Origin: Rossellomorea aquimaris
GTDB lineage: Bacteria > Bacillota > Bacilli > Bacillales > Bacillaceae_B
Reading direction: 5' to 3'
DNA: 64,000 nucleotides
Assembly: GCF_000935355.1 (NCBI RefSeq)
Contig: NZ_JXZC01000003.1
Location: 248,001-312,000 of the forward strand
Positions 52,174 to 60,397 of this stretch are shown in pieces (positions within the stretch are counted from its first letter, which is position 1; each line of letters starts with the position of its first letter). The notes beneath the pieces are model-generated. The model had not been told where the DNA came from. It was given only the letters and a program-made list of their open reading frames with translations, and searched no databases. A program made the position numbers and the translations under genes.

Positions 52174-52689
52174 TTACTCACAATGTTCATTTTTGTTCTT
52201 GTGAAGCGGTGGTGGGATCAGCCATCCCTTTTCTTTGTTTAACTTAAGCACTTTAGCACCCATTTGGGCTTTTTGCATATGGAATTGGCCGAACATCATG
52301 GCTACATCTTCACGGATACTCTGTCCCATGACTGTGCTGCATGCGACTAAACCTGAAGCGATATTAGCGGATAATCCTGCTGCTATGGCAGGATCCGGCA
52401 TGCGGGCACCTGTCGGAATATCATCCAGGCAGGCATGTGGAGGCTCTGGAGGAGTTGGAGGTAATCCAATCCCATTTTCTTTCAGAAGCTTTTCCACTTG
52501 CTTGATCTCTTCTTGCCCAGCCTCGACGCTGTCCTTCAGTAATTTCTTCAGATCATCATCACCGGCATGGTTCAGCTGCATCTGATATCCTCCAACAGTT
52601 GCTTTGGCCGTCAACAGATAATTCCACGTTCCAAATACTTCACCATAGTGCAACGGTTCTTCTTGTGGATTTCCACTCAAAATGCCCAT
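52174..52689 (-). CDS. DUF3231 family protein
   Basis: This 171-residue protein begins MGILSGNPQEEPLHYGEVFG and has the family pattern of a four-helix bundle (QLNHAGDDDLKKLLKD, EEIKQVEKLLKENGIGLPPTPPEPP, NIASGLVACSTVMGQSIREDVAMMFG, LKLNKEKGWLIPPP). It resembles spore coat F-like or ferritin-like proteins, of unknown role. ATG 52689 follows AGGAGG; an ATG 21 bases earlier is not needed. Confidence 0.82.
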   Translation of the reverse strand: MGILSGNPQEEPLHYGEVFGTWNYLLTAKATVGGYQMQLNHAGDDDLKKLLKDSVEAGQEEIKQVEKLLKENGIGLPPTPPEPPHACLDDIPTGARMPDPAIAAGLSANIASGLVACSTVMGQSIREDVAMMFGQFHMQKAQMGAKVLKLNKEKGWLIPPPLHKNKNEHCE

Positions 52690-52825
52690 AATCATCCTCC
52701 TGATTGTCATGATGTGCCGCCTTTCAAAGTGAATGTGTTAGCACAAAAAGTATTTTTACACTAAGTACATTGGAATATGTAAATGGTTTACATTTTTTTA
52801 TGGGAATCTAAGGTAGGGAAAAGCA

Positions 52826-52868
52826 CTGGGACGGTTCTTATGCTTCCAAAGCAAGAGATCCGTCCCAG
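52826..52868. repeat. Dispersed CTGGGACGG inverted repeat
   Basis: The arms CTGGGACGG (52826-52834) and CCGTCCCAG (52860-52868) enclose an inner TTCTTATGCTT / AGCAAGAG pairing. It lies 13 bases beyond the minus-strand stop of the lipoprotein gene and may be its terminator. Confidence 0.5.
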
Positions 52869-52881
52869 TAGTTTGTTAGCA

Positions 52882-53979
52882 TTATTGATAGTTGACGATC
52901 GCAGGGCTCGGGTCCATTTTCAATACATCTTCCGGCTCCAGGACCGGCACGTCTTTATCATAAAAGATCTTGAATGCACCATATTGTTTCGGTTCATCAC
53001 GTATGTATTTCCCGTACAGAGCCTGCTTGTCCGCAGAGGCTCCCCATCCGTCAAAGTTTATGGCGACTTCGACGTTATCGGTCGGTTGGATCGCATCTTT
53101 ATTCGTCAGTACATCACCGGTGAACTGGTGAACGAGGACGATTTTATCAGGGAGGTCATTCTTTTCCGTAAGCTCCGACACATATTCGACGGCTTTCTGT
53201 ATTTCCTTGCCGTCCACTTGCCCGAGATCCTCTCCAGGTTTCTCCCCTTCAGCTACGTGGAATTCCGTATCGATTGCCAGATGAACTTGCGGGTGCTTAA
53301 GCCACTTTTCGACCATTTTTACCTGTTCCATGACTGTGTCCTTTCCGAGCTGAATATCGAGCAGCACCAGGGCGTCATGCTTTTCAGCAAGTTCCACATA
53401 TGTTTCGATATTTTCCTCAGATGTCATTCGCACATAATCTCCATCAGGACCCGGCTCACTCTGTGCCATAGTTGTAATCAACTCGATCGTCGGCACCGCC
53501 GGCCGGTCGGGATCAGCGTCAGAATAGGCCTGTGTCTGTTCCTTCAGCTTTTTCATGTACTCCTCCGGCTCCATCTCGCCAAGAATCCCCATATTTTCAG
53601 AATCCGGCGTCCCGTAATAGGCGACCAACCGGTGATCCTTTAAGGGTCCGTGGGATGGATCTTTCACTCCTTTGGCAAGTGTCTCACCTAGAGGAACCGT
53701 ACGCTCGGAATTTCCGCCCAGCGCAGCCTGCATTTCAGGGATTTCCTGTTGTTCCTTTTCTGATAAGCTTTTCTTCAGAGAGACAGCATCTTCAGACGGT
53801 TCCAACGGTTTGAAGGGCTGTTTCGTCTCTTGTTTTTCTTCGTTTTCCACTTTTTTCGTGTTCGATTCGCTCTGGTCGGAAGACGGCGATTCCTTCTGAC
53901 TCTCTTCTGTCATCGAGGGATCAGCGCACGCTCCTAGCAAAAGTACTCCAGCTGCAAATAGCAGCACTAATTTCTTCAT
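52882..53979 (-). CDS. Lipoprotein with a TIM-barrel-like domain
   Basis: This 365-residue protein has a lipoprotein signal (LLFAAGVLLLGAC), a Ser/Glu/Lys-rich spacer of about 60 residues, and a domain of about 250 residues (HRLVAYYGTPDSENMGILGE, PAVPTIELITTMAQSEPGPDGDY, DALVLLDIQLG, VHLAIDTEFHV, KIVLVHQFTG, VEVAINFDGWG). The order of beta strands and acidic residues suggests a glycoside-hydrolase-like TIM barrel on the cell surface. Substrate unknown. Confidence 0.78.
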   Translation of the reverse strand: MKKLVLLFAAGVLLLGACADPSMTEESQKESPSSDQSESNTKKVENEEKQETKQPFKPLEPSEDAVSLKKSLSEKEQQEIPEMQAALGGNSERTVPLGETLAKGVKDPSHGPLKDHRLVAYYGTPDSENMGILGEMEPEEYMKKLKEQTQAYSDADPDRPAVPTIELITTMAQSEPGPDGDYVRMTSEENIETYVELAEKHDALVLLDIQLGKDTVMEQVKMVEKWLKHPQVHLAIDTEFHVAEGEKPGEDLGQVDGKEIQKAVEYVSELTEKNDLPDKIVLVHQFTGDVLTNKDAIQPTDNVEVAINFDGWGASADKQALYGKYIRDEPKQYGAFKIFYDKDVPVLEPEDVLKMDPSPAIVNYQ

Positions 53980-54174
53980 ATCCTCACACTCCTTTTTATA
54001 TAGAAGAATATGGAGGACTTTAACACATTTTCCTGTAGATGAAACCTATGTAAAGGAATTGATAGAAATTTTTAATTCAAACGTTAATGCTTATAAGTGA
54101 AGAACTTGGAAACGGGTTTATTGAAAATATTCTGATATTAAACAAGGGAAAATTTGGTACAATCAAAGTAGAGC

Positions 54175-54201
54175 GAGCCAAAGGGACAGATCCCAAGGCT
54201 C
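54175..54201. repeat. Dispersed GAGCCAAAGGGA hairpin
   Basis: GAGCCAAAGGGA, loop CAGA, TCCCAAGGCTC is a member of the GGGACAGGTCCCTTGGC group. It lies 49 bases before the next gene. The surrounding 53980-54249 region has no other gene. Confidence 0.45.
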
Positions 54202-54249
54202 CTTTTCGCACTGGACAGCTTTAAAATGAGAGATGAAGGAGGACTATAA

Positions 54250-54591
54250 GTGATCAATTATGATGGCCGCATGTTCGTATCCACTGAAAATACGACAAAT
54301 GGTGAAGTTTCATCAAAAACAGTTTTTGAATATAAGCAAGAAGGAAATATTCTTTCAGCAACCTATAGTGGTGGAGAAATTATGAAGGGAACCCTGATTG
54401 GCATCGTGAATGAAGATGGCTCTTTAACGTTTAGATACAACCATGTAAACGTTCATAGTGAGATAAGGGGAGGTCAATGTACTTCTGTTCCTGAATTTCT
54501 ATCCGATGGAAGGATAAGACTTCATGAAAGCTGGAAGTGGATGGATCGTGACCAAAGTGAAGGTGAATCAATTGTTGAGGAAGTGATGTGA
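54250..54591 (+). CDS. Small beta-rich hypothetical protein
   Basis: This 113-residue protein consists of repeated short strands ([63 protein letters not shown]), like an avidin or lipocalin-type barrel. The start is GTG 54250 with AAGGAGG eight bases before. Similar proteins are sometimes labelled N-acetylglutamate synthase by automatic annotation, which the sequence does not support. Confidence 0.7.
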   Translation: MINYDGRMFVSTENTTNGEVSSKTVFEYKQEGNILSATYSGGEIMKGTLIGIVNEDGSLTFRYNHVNVHSEIRGGQCTSVPEFLSDGRIRLHESWKWMDRDQSEGESIVEEVM

Positions 54592-54743
54592 ATAGTAGCT
54601 GTTGACTGCACCATTAATGCAGCATCTTTCTCAAAGCATGGGTCGGGGTGAAGGGAATGGGGACATATGTGTAAAGCTTGGATGAAAGGGCTTTATTTCT
54701 ATAGAACTATTTAGCGTATTCCAAAAATCAGGAGGGTGTCACT

Positions 54744-55271
54744 ATGTTCAACAAATTTAATTTTGAATCGATCTATCGTGAACGAGATGCTCGCACCCCC
54801 CTGGTGGTCATGATGTGTGGTGTGGCCGGCTCCGGGAAAACGACATTCTCTCAGCAATTAGAGAAGCATGGTTTCGTACGCCTTTCCATTGATGAAGAAA
54901 TATGGGCGACTCATGGTCGTTACGGGATCGATTTCCCTATGGAAAAGATGGAGGAATATAAGAAAGAGGCAGAATGTAAATTGCGAAATGAATTAGTAAA
55001 GTTCATTCAAGATAAAAAACAGGTGGTCATCGATTTCAGTTTTTGGGACCGTGCAAGGAGGGACCAATACAAACAATTAATTGAAAAGTCCGGTGGTAAA
55101 TGGAAACTGATTTACTTGAAAGTTTCCCCTGATGATTTGCGTAGACGTCTTAAAATAAGGAACAAACGCTTTGATGCTAATGCTTTCCCGATTACGGAAG
55201 AACTGTTGACTTCCTACTTGAATGGTTTCGAAATTCCTAATGGTGAAGGCGAAATGGTCATTGAGAATTGA
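54744..55271 (+). CDS. P-loop kinase of the AAA_33/zeta-like group
   Basis: This 175-residue protein has a Walker A motif GVAGSGKTTF (about 27-36), an IDEEIWATHGRYG segment, VVIDFSFWDRARRDQY and an LID-like RRRLKIRNKR. It belongs to the small P-loop kinases that act on nucleotides or antibiotics, and is related to zeta toxins, but no antitoxin is near it. AGGAGG lies before ATG. Confidence 0.83.
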   Translation: MFNKFNFESIYRERDARTPLVVMMCGVAGSGKTTFSQQLEKHGFVRLSIDEEIWATHGRYGIDFPMEKMEEYKKEAECKLRNELVKFIQDKKQVVIDFSFWDRARRDQYKQLIEKSGGKWKLIYLKVSPDDLRRRLKIRNKRFDANAFPITEELLTSYLNGFEIPNGEGEMVIEN

Positions 55272-55296
55272 TTTCCTCTCATGTCGCCTTCATCAT

Positions 55297-55941
55297 TTAA
55301 TCCGTCATATACTCATTCACTAACTCATAACATCTATCCTTGGTCGACTCATATAAAGAGATGTACCACGCAACATTCTCAAACGTCCCGCCTTCATACT
55401 TCAGTCTCTCTTTCTCCGCTTTCTGTTCTTTTTGTTCGATCCATCTTAATTGTTCAGCTTTTAACTCCTTCATTACCTCTGGAGACAGTTCTTTTTCCAG
55501 CAGGGCGTAGATCTCATTCAATGCACCATCATACTTTTCGTAGGATACTCCATAATAGTTTTTCATCGCATTCGTGACACCTTTATCTGAATCCTTCTTA
55601 TCTGGCATGGCCTCAAGTTCTTTTTGGATGTTGTCGAGTTTGTTCAGGTAATCTTTTCTTCCCGGTACTTTTGTTTTGGGAGTACCACCCTCCTCCTGAC
55701 TACTGTCTACCTTCGCGCTGCTATCTTCCATAGAGGATTCTTCAGATTGACTCTCTCTGTCGTTATCGGATGTAACTGTGTTTTCCGTAGATGAATCATT
55801 CGATTGAGAGGAATCATCTGTACTTGCTGGAATCGTATCAGGCTCAAGATTAGAAGCATCCTCTTCAGTTGAATGGCTACAAGCTGACATAGAGACGAAT
55901 AAAAAAGTTAATGCCCCAATAATAATTTTCCGCTTTTTCAT
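55297..55941 (-). CDS. Lipoprotein with an LprI-like (DUF1311) C-terminus
   Basis: This 214-residue protein has a lipobox (FVSMSAC), a long Ser/Asp/Glu-rich spacer (25-90), and a C-terminal domain with LKAEQLRWIEQKEQKAEKERLKYEGGTFENVAWYISLYESTKDRCYELV, which matches LprI/DUF1311 proteins. Mycobacterial LprI inhibits lysozyme; a protective role on the surface is possible. Confidence 0.8.
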   Translation of the reverse strand: MKKRKIIIGALTFLFVSMSACSHSTEEDASNLEPDTIPASTDDSSQSNDSSTENTVTSDNDRESQSEESSMEDSSAKVDSSQEEGGTPKTKVPGRKDYLNKLDNIQKELEAMPDKKDSDKGVTNAMKNYYGVSYEKYDGALNEIYALLEKELSPEVMKELKAEQLRWIEQKEQKAEKERLKYEGGTFENVAWYISLYESTKDRCYELVNEYMTD

Positions 55942-56129
55942 ATTTACAGCTCCAATTCTTAAATGATAGTACTGGATTATTTTAACATATAAGGGAATGT
56001 CCTTCTAGCAAGGTTCGTGGGTGCAGGTCCCATGGGCGAATTCTTAAAGAAGCATTTTCAGTTCAGAATAAGCTCATTTATGGGTCTTATAAGAATTAAA
56101 CCAAGGAATTTTTTTAAAACTTCTTACCC

Positions 56130-56157
56130 TGTACATAGATTGTTAATAGTTTCGTAA
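56130..56157 (+). promoter_or_regulatory. Response-regulator-like repeats before the HtrA gene
   Basis: TGTACA (56130), TGTTAA (56141) and TCGTAA (56152) lie exactly 11 bases apart. This fits TGTWAH-N5-TGTWAH-like sites of OmpR-family regulators of envelope genes. A candidate -10 (TAATAT) overlaps the last. Assignment to a given regulator is not possible. Confidence 0.45.
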
Positions 56158-56226
56158 TATTTTCCCTCTAAGATGAAATCAACAGCAAAGATCAACCGAG
56201 AAAAAATCAATCGAGGAGGATATAAA

Positions 56227-57495
56227 ATGCTAGAACACAACAATCAAAATGAAGAAATGAATCATATAGAATCAGACACTACGGAAGCCGTGAAGAAAGA
56301 AGAAATGCAACGAAGCCCGAAGCCGAAGAAGCCTTTTAAAGGACGGGGGTTTCTAAACACTGTAGGTGCCGGCATCATCGGTTCGGTCCTGACGCTGACG
56401 GTATTGCCTCAAACCGATTATTATCAGAATCTGGCCCAGCCGGGCATCGAACAATCGACAGGTGACAACGGGCAGGTGGAGAGTTCGGGTGATTCGGGAA
56501 TCAATCCTACAGCGGTTTCAACGGGTAGCGGCGATATAGCCAATATTGTGGAAGATGCCTCTGAATCGATTGTCGGGATCGTAAATTATCAGCAGCAGAA
56601 TGGCATGGGTGGTTCACAAGAGGCTCAAGCAGGCACAGGTTCAGGCGTTCTCTTCAAAAAAGAGGGGGACAGTGCGTACATCATCACCAACAATCATGTC
56701 ATTGAAGATGCTTCCAAGATTGAGGTGTCTCTCTATGATGGTGAAAAGACCGAAGCGGAGCTGATCGGAGCGGATCCCCTGACAGACCTTGCCGTATTAA
56801 AGATCGATGGGAAATATGCGGACAATCTGTTGGAAGTAGGGGATTCCAGTGCATTGCGTGCCGGTGAACAGGTGATCGCGATCGGAAACCCACTGGGACT
56901 CGATTTATCAAGGACGGTTACACAAGGAATTGTCAGTGCCGTCGATCGTACCATTCCCGTGCAGACATCTAAAGGTGAATCCGAATTGAATGTCATCCAG
57001 ACGGACGCGGCCATCAATCCCGGAAATAGCGGAGGGGCACTGTTGAATTCAAAGGGTGAGTTGATCGGTATCAATAGCGCAAAGATTTCGAACTCTGGTG
57101 TTGAAGGACTTGGATTTGCCATTCCAAGTAAGGATTTTCTGCCGATCGTGAGTGAAATCATGGAAAAGGGGAAAGTGGAGCGCCCGTATATCGGAATCGG
57201 CATGACGAACCTGACCGATGTTCCACGTAACTACTTGGGGGATTTGCCTAATGAAGTGGAGAAGGGTGTTGTTGTAGCCAATATCGATGGCACATCAGCG
57301 GCAGCCGAAGCCGGGATCAAAGAGGGCGATGTCATTACGGAGTTGAATGGAAAAGCAGTAGCGGATGTGGCCGATTTAAGAAGACAGCTATACGCTGACC
57401 TGAAAGTGGGAGATGAGATTGATTTGACCATTTTCAGGGGTGGAGAAGAAATGACGATCAGTTTGACTTTGACTAGTAATGCGATGGTTAACTGA
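56227..57495 (+). CDS. HtrA-like membrane-bound serine protease (S1C)
   Basis: This 422-residue protein has a cytoplasmic N-terminus, one membrane helix (about 45-65; GAGIIGSVLTLTVL), a low-complexity spacer, a trypsin-like domain with His157 (NNHVIED), Asp187 (LTDLAVLKI) and Ser268 (INPGNSGGALL), and one PDZ domain (about 325-415; YIGIGMTNL, KGVVVANIDGTSAAAEAGIKEGDVI). It degrades or refolds misfolded exported proteins. ATG 56227 follows GAGGAGG; the frame opens 54 bases earlier. Confidence 0.9.
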   Translation: MLEHNNQNEEMNHIESDTTEAVKKEEMQRSPKPKKPFKGRGFLNTVGAGIIGSVLTLTVLPQTDYYQNLAQPGIEQSTGDNGQVESSGDSGINPTAVSTGSGDIANIVEDASESIVGIVNYQQQNGMGGSQEAQAGTGSGVLFKKEGDSAYIITNNHVIEDASKIEVSLYDGEKTEAELIGADPLTDLAVLKIDGKYADNLLEVGDSSALRAGEQVIAIGNPLGLDLSRTVTQGIVSAVDRTIPVQTSKGESELNVIQTDAAINPGNSGGALLNSKGELIGINSAKISNSGVEGLGFAIPSKDFLPIVSEIMEKGKVERPYIGIGMTNLTDVPRNYLGDLPNEVEKGVVVANIDGTSAAAEAGIKEGDVITELNGKAVADVADLRRQLYADLKVGDEIDLTIFRGGEEMTISLTLTSNAMVN

Positions 57496-57509
57496 TCGAT
57501 TTGATGTGT

Positions 57510-57622
57510 GGTGCCAGGCACGGAACGGGTGAATGGTGCCAGGCACCAATCGGGTGGAATGTACCAGGTACAAACCGACGTAACTGTACCAGGTACAATT
57601 CGTTCAAATTGTACCAGGCACC
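57510..57622. repeat. Tandem array of five palindromes with a 25-base period
   Basis: Thirteen-base palindromes start at 57510, 57535, 57560, 57585 and 57610, exactly 25 bases apart. The units are GGTGCCAGGCACG, GGTGCCAGGCACC, TGTACCAGGTACA (twice) and TGTACCAGGCACC. The spacers are 12 bases with partial likeness (AATCGGGTGGAA, AACCGACGTAAC). Units 1-2 and 3-4 form two subtypes with compensating changes in both arms. It fills the gap between htrA-like and prsA-like genes. Confidence 0.75.
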
Positions 57623-57671
57623 AGAAAAACAACCGAATTACAAATAATTGAAGATAAAGGAGTACGGGTGA

Positions 57672-58559
57672 GTGGATAAAAAGAAGCGTTCGATTACATT
57701 ATGGAGTGTCATAGGAGGCATTGTCGTCGTCGGCACGTTGCTTGTGATGTTTGGATTTTCGAAGGATGAAGTGGTGGCGAAGGTGGGGGACAAGTCGATC
57801 AGTAAAGAGGACTTGTATACGACGCTTGTGGACCAGTATGGGGATGCGGCCCTGGATACAATGATTGCCGAGAAGATTGTGGAGCTTGAGAGTGATGAGC
57901 AAGAGATTACAGTCAAGGACAGTGAAATCGATGAGGAGCTGGAGTCCATCAAAGCTTCCTATGGGGGCGAAGAGGCGTTCAATGAGGCACTGGCCTCGAG
58001 TGGAACGAGTCTTGATAGTGTCAAAGAGAATATCCAATCGTTTTTGCTAACGGAAAAATTGCTGAAGGACAGAGTCTCGATTTCGGATGATCAAATAAAA
58101 GAATACTTTGAAACGAACAAAGACTCGTTTGCTCAAAATGAGCAGGTAGAGGCAAGCCATATTCTTGTAGAAGATGAAAAAACGGCCCAGGAAGTGAAGA
58201 CAAAGCTTGATGACGGAGGGGATTTCGCTGAGCTTGCGAAAGAATATTCCACTGATACGTCCAATGCAGAATCAGGAGGGGAGCTAGGTTTTTTCGCAAA
58301 AGGTGAGATGGTGACGGAATTTGATGATAAGGCATTTGCCATGAAGAAGGGTGAAATCAGTGAGCCGGTTAAGACGGAGTTTGGCTATCATATCATCAAG
58401 GTGACGGACAAGAAAGAAGCGAAGGAAGCGGTTCTTGACGATCATAAAGAGGAAATAAAGGATATTCTGTTTGATCAGGCACTGCAAACGGAGTATGGGA
58501 CTTGGTTAGAGGAACAGAAAGAGGATTATAAGATCGAAAATTTATTGAAAGATTCATAA
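57672..58559 (+). CDS. PrsA-like peptidyl-prolyl isomerase, membrane-anchored
   Basis: This 295-residue extracytoplasmic foldase has an N-terminal membrane segment (9-29), a SurA-like helical region, and a parvulin PPIase domain (about 150-240; ASHILVEDEKTAQEVKTKL, SGGELGFFAKGEMVTEFDDKAFAM, VKTEFGYHIIKVTD). Usual PrsA proteins are lipoproteins; this one has no cysteine after its hydrophobic segment, so it is anchored by the helix instead. The start is GTG 57672 with GGAG about 10 bases before. Confidence 0.87.
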   Translation: MDKKKRSITLWSVIGGIVVVGTLLVMFGFSKDEVVAKVGDKSISKEDLYTTLVDQYGDAALDTMIAEKIVELESDEQEITVKDSEIDEELESIKASYGGEEAFNEALASSGTSLDSVKENIQSFLLTEKLLKDRVSISDDQIKEYFETNKDSFAQNEQVEASHILVEDEKTAQEVKTKLDDGGDFAELAKEYSTDTSNAESGGELGFFAKGEMVTEFDDKAFAMKKGEISEPVKTEFGYHIIKVTDKKEAKEAVLDDHKEEIKDILFDQALQTEYGTWLEEQKEDYKIENLLKDS

Positions 58560-58565
58560 ACCGGC

Positions 58566-58598
58566 CATGGTTTGTTCATGGTTTGGTCATAATTACTG
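58566..58598 (+). promoter_or_regulatory. Response-regulator box before the 28-residue-repeat protein gene
   Basis: CATGGTTTGTT (58566), CATGGTTTGGT (58577) and CATAATTACTG (58588) form three direct repeats exactly 11 bases apart. They lie 46 bases before the start codon. The neighbouring two-component system at 59693 is the likely reader. Confidence 0.6.
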
Positions 58599-58643
58599 GA
58601 AATACTGTTAGTGCAGCTGCAACCTATAAAAGGAGGAAATCAA

Positions 58644-59501
58644 ATGAACAATAAGAAAACACTCACGTTGGCAGGTGTATTAGCAATCGGGATCGCGGGA
58701 GCTCTTCCCGCCTTTGCCGCTGAGGAGGATGGCGCAAAGACGAACGGCTCGGCAGTTGTTAGCGAAAAGACGGATCGGGCATTTGGTGGACACCGTGGCA
58801 GCGGGCACGGGAAGTTCCATCTGAATGAGGAACAGTTGAAGGGAAAAGCCGAAGAACTCGGAATCGACAGCACCGATAAGGATACACGGGAACTCGCCAA
58901 AGAGATCATGGATGCTGAACTCAAAAAAAGAGCGAAAGAATTGGGTATTGAAACAGAAGGCAAAGATCATCGTTCCGTCATGGATGAAATCCGCCAGGCG
59001 GAACTGAACAAAAAAGCGAAAGAGCTGGGGATTAAAACAGAAGGAAAAGACCAGGAAGAGCTCTTCCAAGCGGTGAGGGAAGCATTGCTTAAACAGAAAG
59101 CCAAAGAACTTGGGGTGGAAACCGAGGGCAAGGAACTGGATGAGCTTGCCCATGAAGTAAGGGAAGCAGCACTACTGAAGCAGGCGAAGGATCTAGGGAT
59201 TGAGACAGAAGGAAAAGAGCATCATGAATTGAAACATGAAGTCTTTGAAGCTTCCATTCTGAAAGCCGCCAAAGAACTGGGCGTTGAAACAGAAGGCAAA
59301 ACGTCCAAAGAACTGATGGAAGAGATCATGACCGATCATGCCGATGAAGCGAAGAAACTGGATTTCTTCCCATTCAATAAGAAAGAGGGCTTCTTTTTCC
59401 TCAAGGGCGGCAAGGGCCATGGAAAAGGTCCTCATGGATTTGCACCTGAGGCAGAACAGAGCGAGGCACCTGCAGCCGGATCTGAGGGTGATACATTATA
59501 A
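58644..59501 (+). CDS. Secreted protein with six 28-residue repeats
   Basis: This 285-residue protein has a signal peptide (KTLTLAGVLAIGIAGALPAFA-A), then six consecutive repeats of about 28 residues with core AKELGIETEGKD followed by an acidic helix (for example ELFQAVREALLKQK), and a Gly/His/Lys/Pro-rich tail (GGKGHGKGPHGF). I chose ATG 58644 with AGGAGG. No known activity. It sits beside a two-component system and has a matching repeat array in its promoter, so it may be an envelope stress target or a metal-binding or signal-related protein. Confidence 0.78.
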   Translation: MNNKKTLTLAGVLAIGIAGALPAFAAEEDGAKTNGSAVVSEKTDRAFGGHRGSGHGKFHLNEEQLKGKAEELGIDSTDKDTRELAKEIMDAELKKRAKELGIETEGKDHRSVMDEIRQAELNKKAKELGIKTEGKDQEELFQAVREALLKQKAKELGVETEGKELDELAHEVREAALLKQAKDLGIETEGKEHHELKHEVFEASILKAAKELGVETEGKTSKELMEEIMTDHADEAKKLDFFPFNKKEGFFFLKGGKGHGKGPHGFAPEAEQSEAPAAGSEGDTL

Positions 59502-59512
59502 AGGATGGAAAT

Positions 59513-59537
59513 CCCCGCCAAGTGAGCGGGGTTTTTT
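59513..59537 (+). terminator. Terminator of the repeat-protein gene
   Basis: CCCCGC, loop CAAGTGA, GCGGGG is followed by six T, 12 bases after the stop codon. Confidence 0.88.
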
Positions 59538-59609
59538 CGTGATGAGGAAATCATTAGAACCGAGGGCTAAAAACGACTATAATCAAGATAGAAAGAAGTC
59601 GGGGGGAGT

Positions 59610-59668
59610 CATGGGGACAGGTACCTTGGCACATTCTTTGATAGGGGGCCACGGTACCTGTCCCCATG
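59610..59668. repeat. Dispersed CATGGGGACAGGTACC inverted repeat
   Basis: Two perfect 16-base arms, CATGGGGACAGGTACC (59610-59625) and GGTACCTGTCCCCATG (59653-59668), enclose TTGGCAC, AT-rich sequence and GGGGGCCAC. It lies just upstream of the response-regulator ribosome site. Confidence 0.7.
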
Positions 59669-59692
59669 GTTCTAGGGAAGGGAGCGATATTT

Positions 59693-60397
59693 ATGAACGT
59701 GTTGGTGGTTGAAGACAATAAGAGTGTCACGTCGATGCTTGAGATGTTTTTTATAAAAGAAGGGATTCAAGGGGAGTTTGTCCATGACGGGGCTGAGGGG
59801 TACCGGCGTTATAAGGAAGGGAATTGGGATCTTGTCATTCTGGACTGGATGCTGCCGGGGATGGATGGTGTGACCATTTGCAGGAAAATCAGGGAGGAAG
59901 GGTCACAGATCCCTGTCATCATGCTGACGGCGAAGGATAGTGAATCGGATCAGGTGCTCGGGCTCGAACTCGGCGCCGACGATTATGTGACCAAGCCCTT
60001 CTCCCCCCTTGCCCTGATGGCCAGGATACGGGCGGTCACGCGGCGATATCAAGGGGAGAAAAACAGTGGGTCAAATGTACACGATGTCACAACGTCCGAC
60101 TTCCAAATCAGCAAGGAAACCCGGGAAGTTCTCCTGAAAGGCGTCCCCCTTACCAATCTGACGCCCAAGGAATTTGAATTGCTTTATTACCTTTCACGTC
60201 ATCCTCGTCAAGTGTTCTCGAGGGAACAGCTTCTCGAACGGGTGTGGGGGTATGATTTCTACGGGGATGAACGGACGGTCGATGTCCATATCAAGAGGCT
60301 CCGCAACAAAATCGGCAGCAAGGAAAAGCCTTATCTTCATACGGTTTGGGGAGTAGGGTATAAATTCGACGAGACGGCGGTCGGGGATGAAAATTAG
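59693..60397 (+). CDS. OmpR-family response regulator, second system
   Basis: This 234-residue protein has a receiver domain (VLVVEDNKSVTSM, phosphorylated Asp in LVILDWMLPG, Lys in DYVTKPFSP) and a winged helix (LTPKEFELLYYLSRHPRQVFSREQLLERVWGYD, RTVDVHIKRLRNKIG). GGGAAGGGAG lies before ATG 59693. It overlaps the kinase gene by 11 bases. It lies behind the repeat-protein gene, whose promoter bears an 11-base-spaced array. Confidence 0.9.
   Translation: MNVLVVEDNKSVTSMLEMFFIKEGIQGEFVHDGAEGYRRYKEGNWDLVILDWMLPGMDGVTICRKIREEGSQIPVIMLTAKDSESDQVLGLELGADDYVTKPFSPLALMARIRAVTRRYQGEKNSGSNVHDVTTSDFQISKETREVLLKGVPLTNLTPKEFELLYYLSRHPRQVFSREQLLERVWGYDFYGDERTVDVHIKRLRNKIGSKEKPYLHTVWGVGYKFDETAVGDEN

Noticed and set aside
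54744..55271. Zeta-type toxin of a toxin-antitoxin pair
   Set aside because: The P-loop kinase fold is related, but no small antitoxin gene lies next to it and the sequence fits general small kinases.
57510..57622. Regular repeat array resembling a CRISPR
   Set aside because: Units are 13-base palindromes with 12-base related spacers; no cas genes are present and the spacers are too short and too alike.
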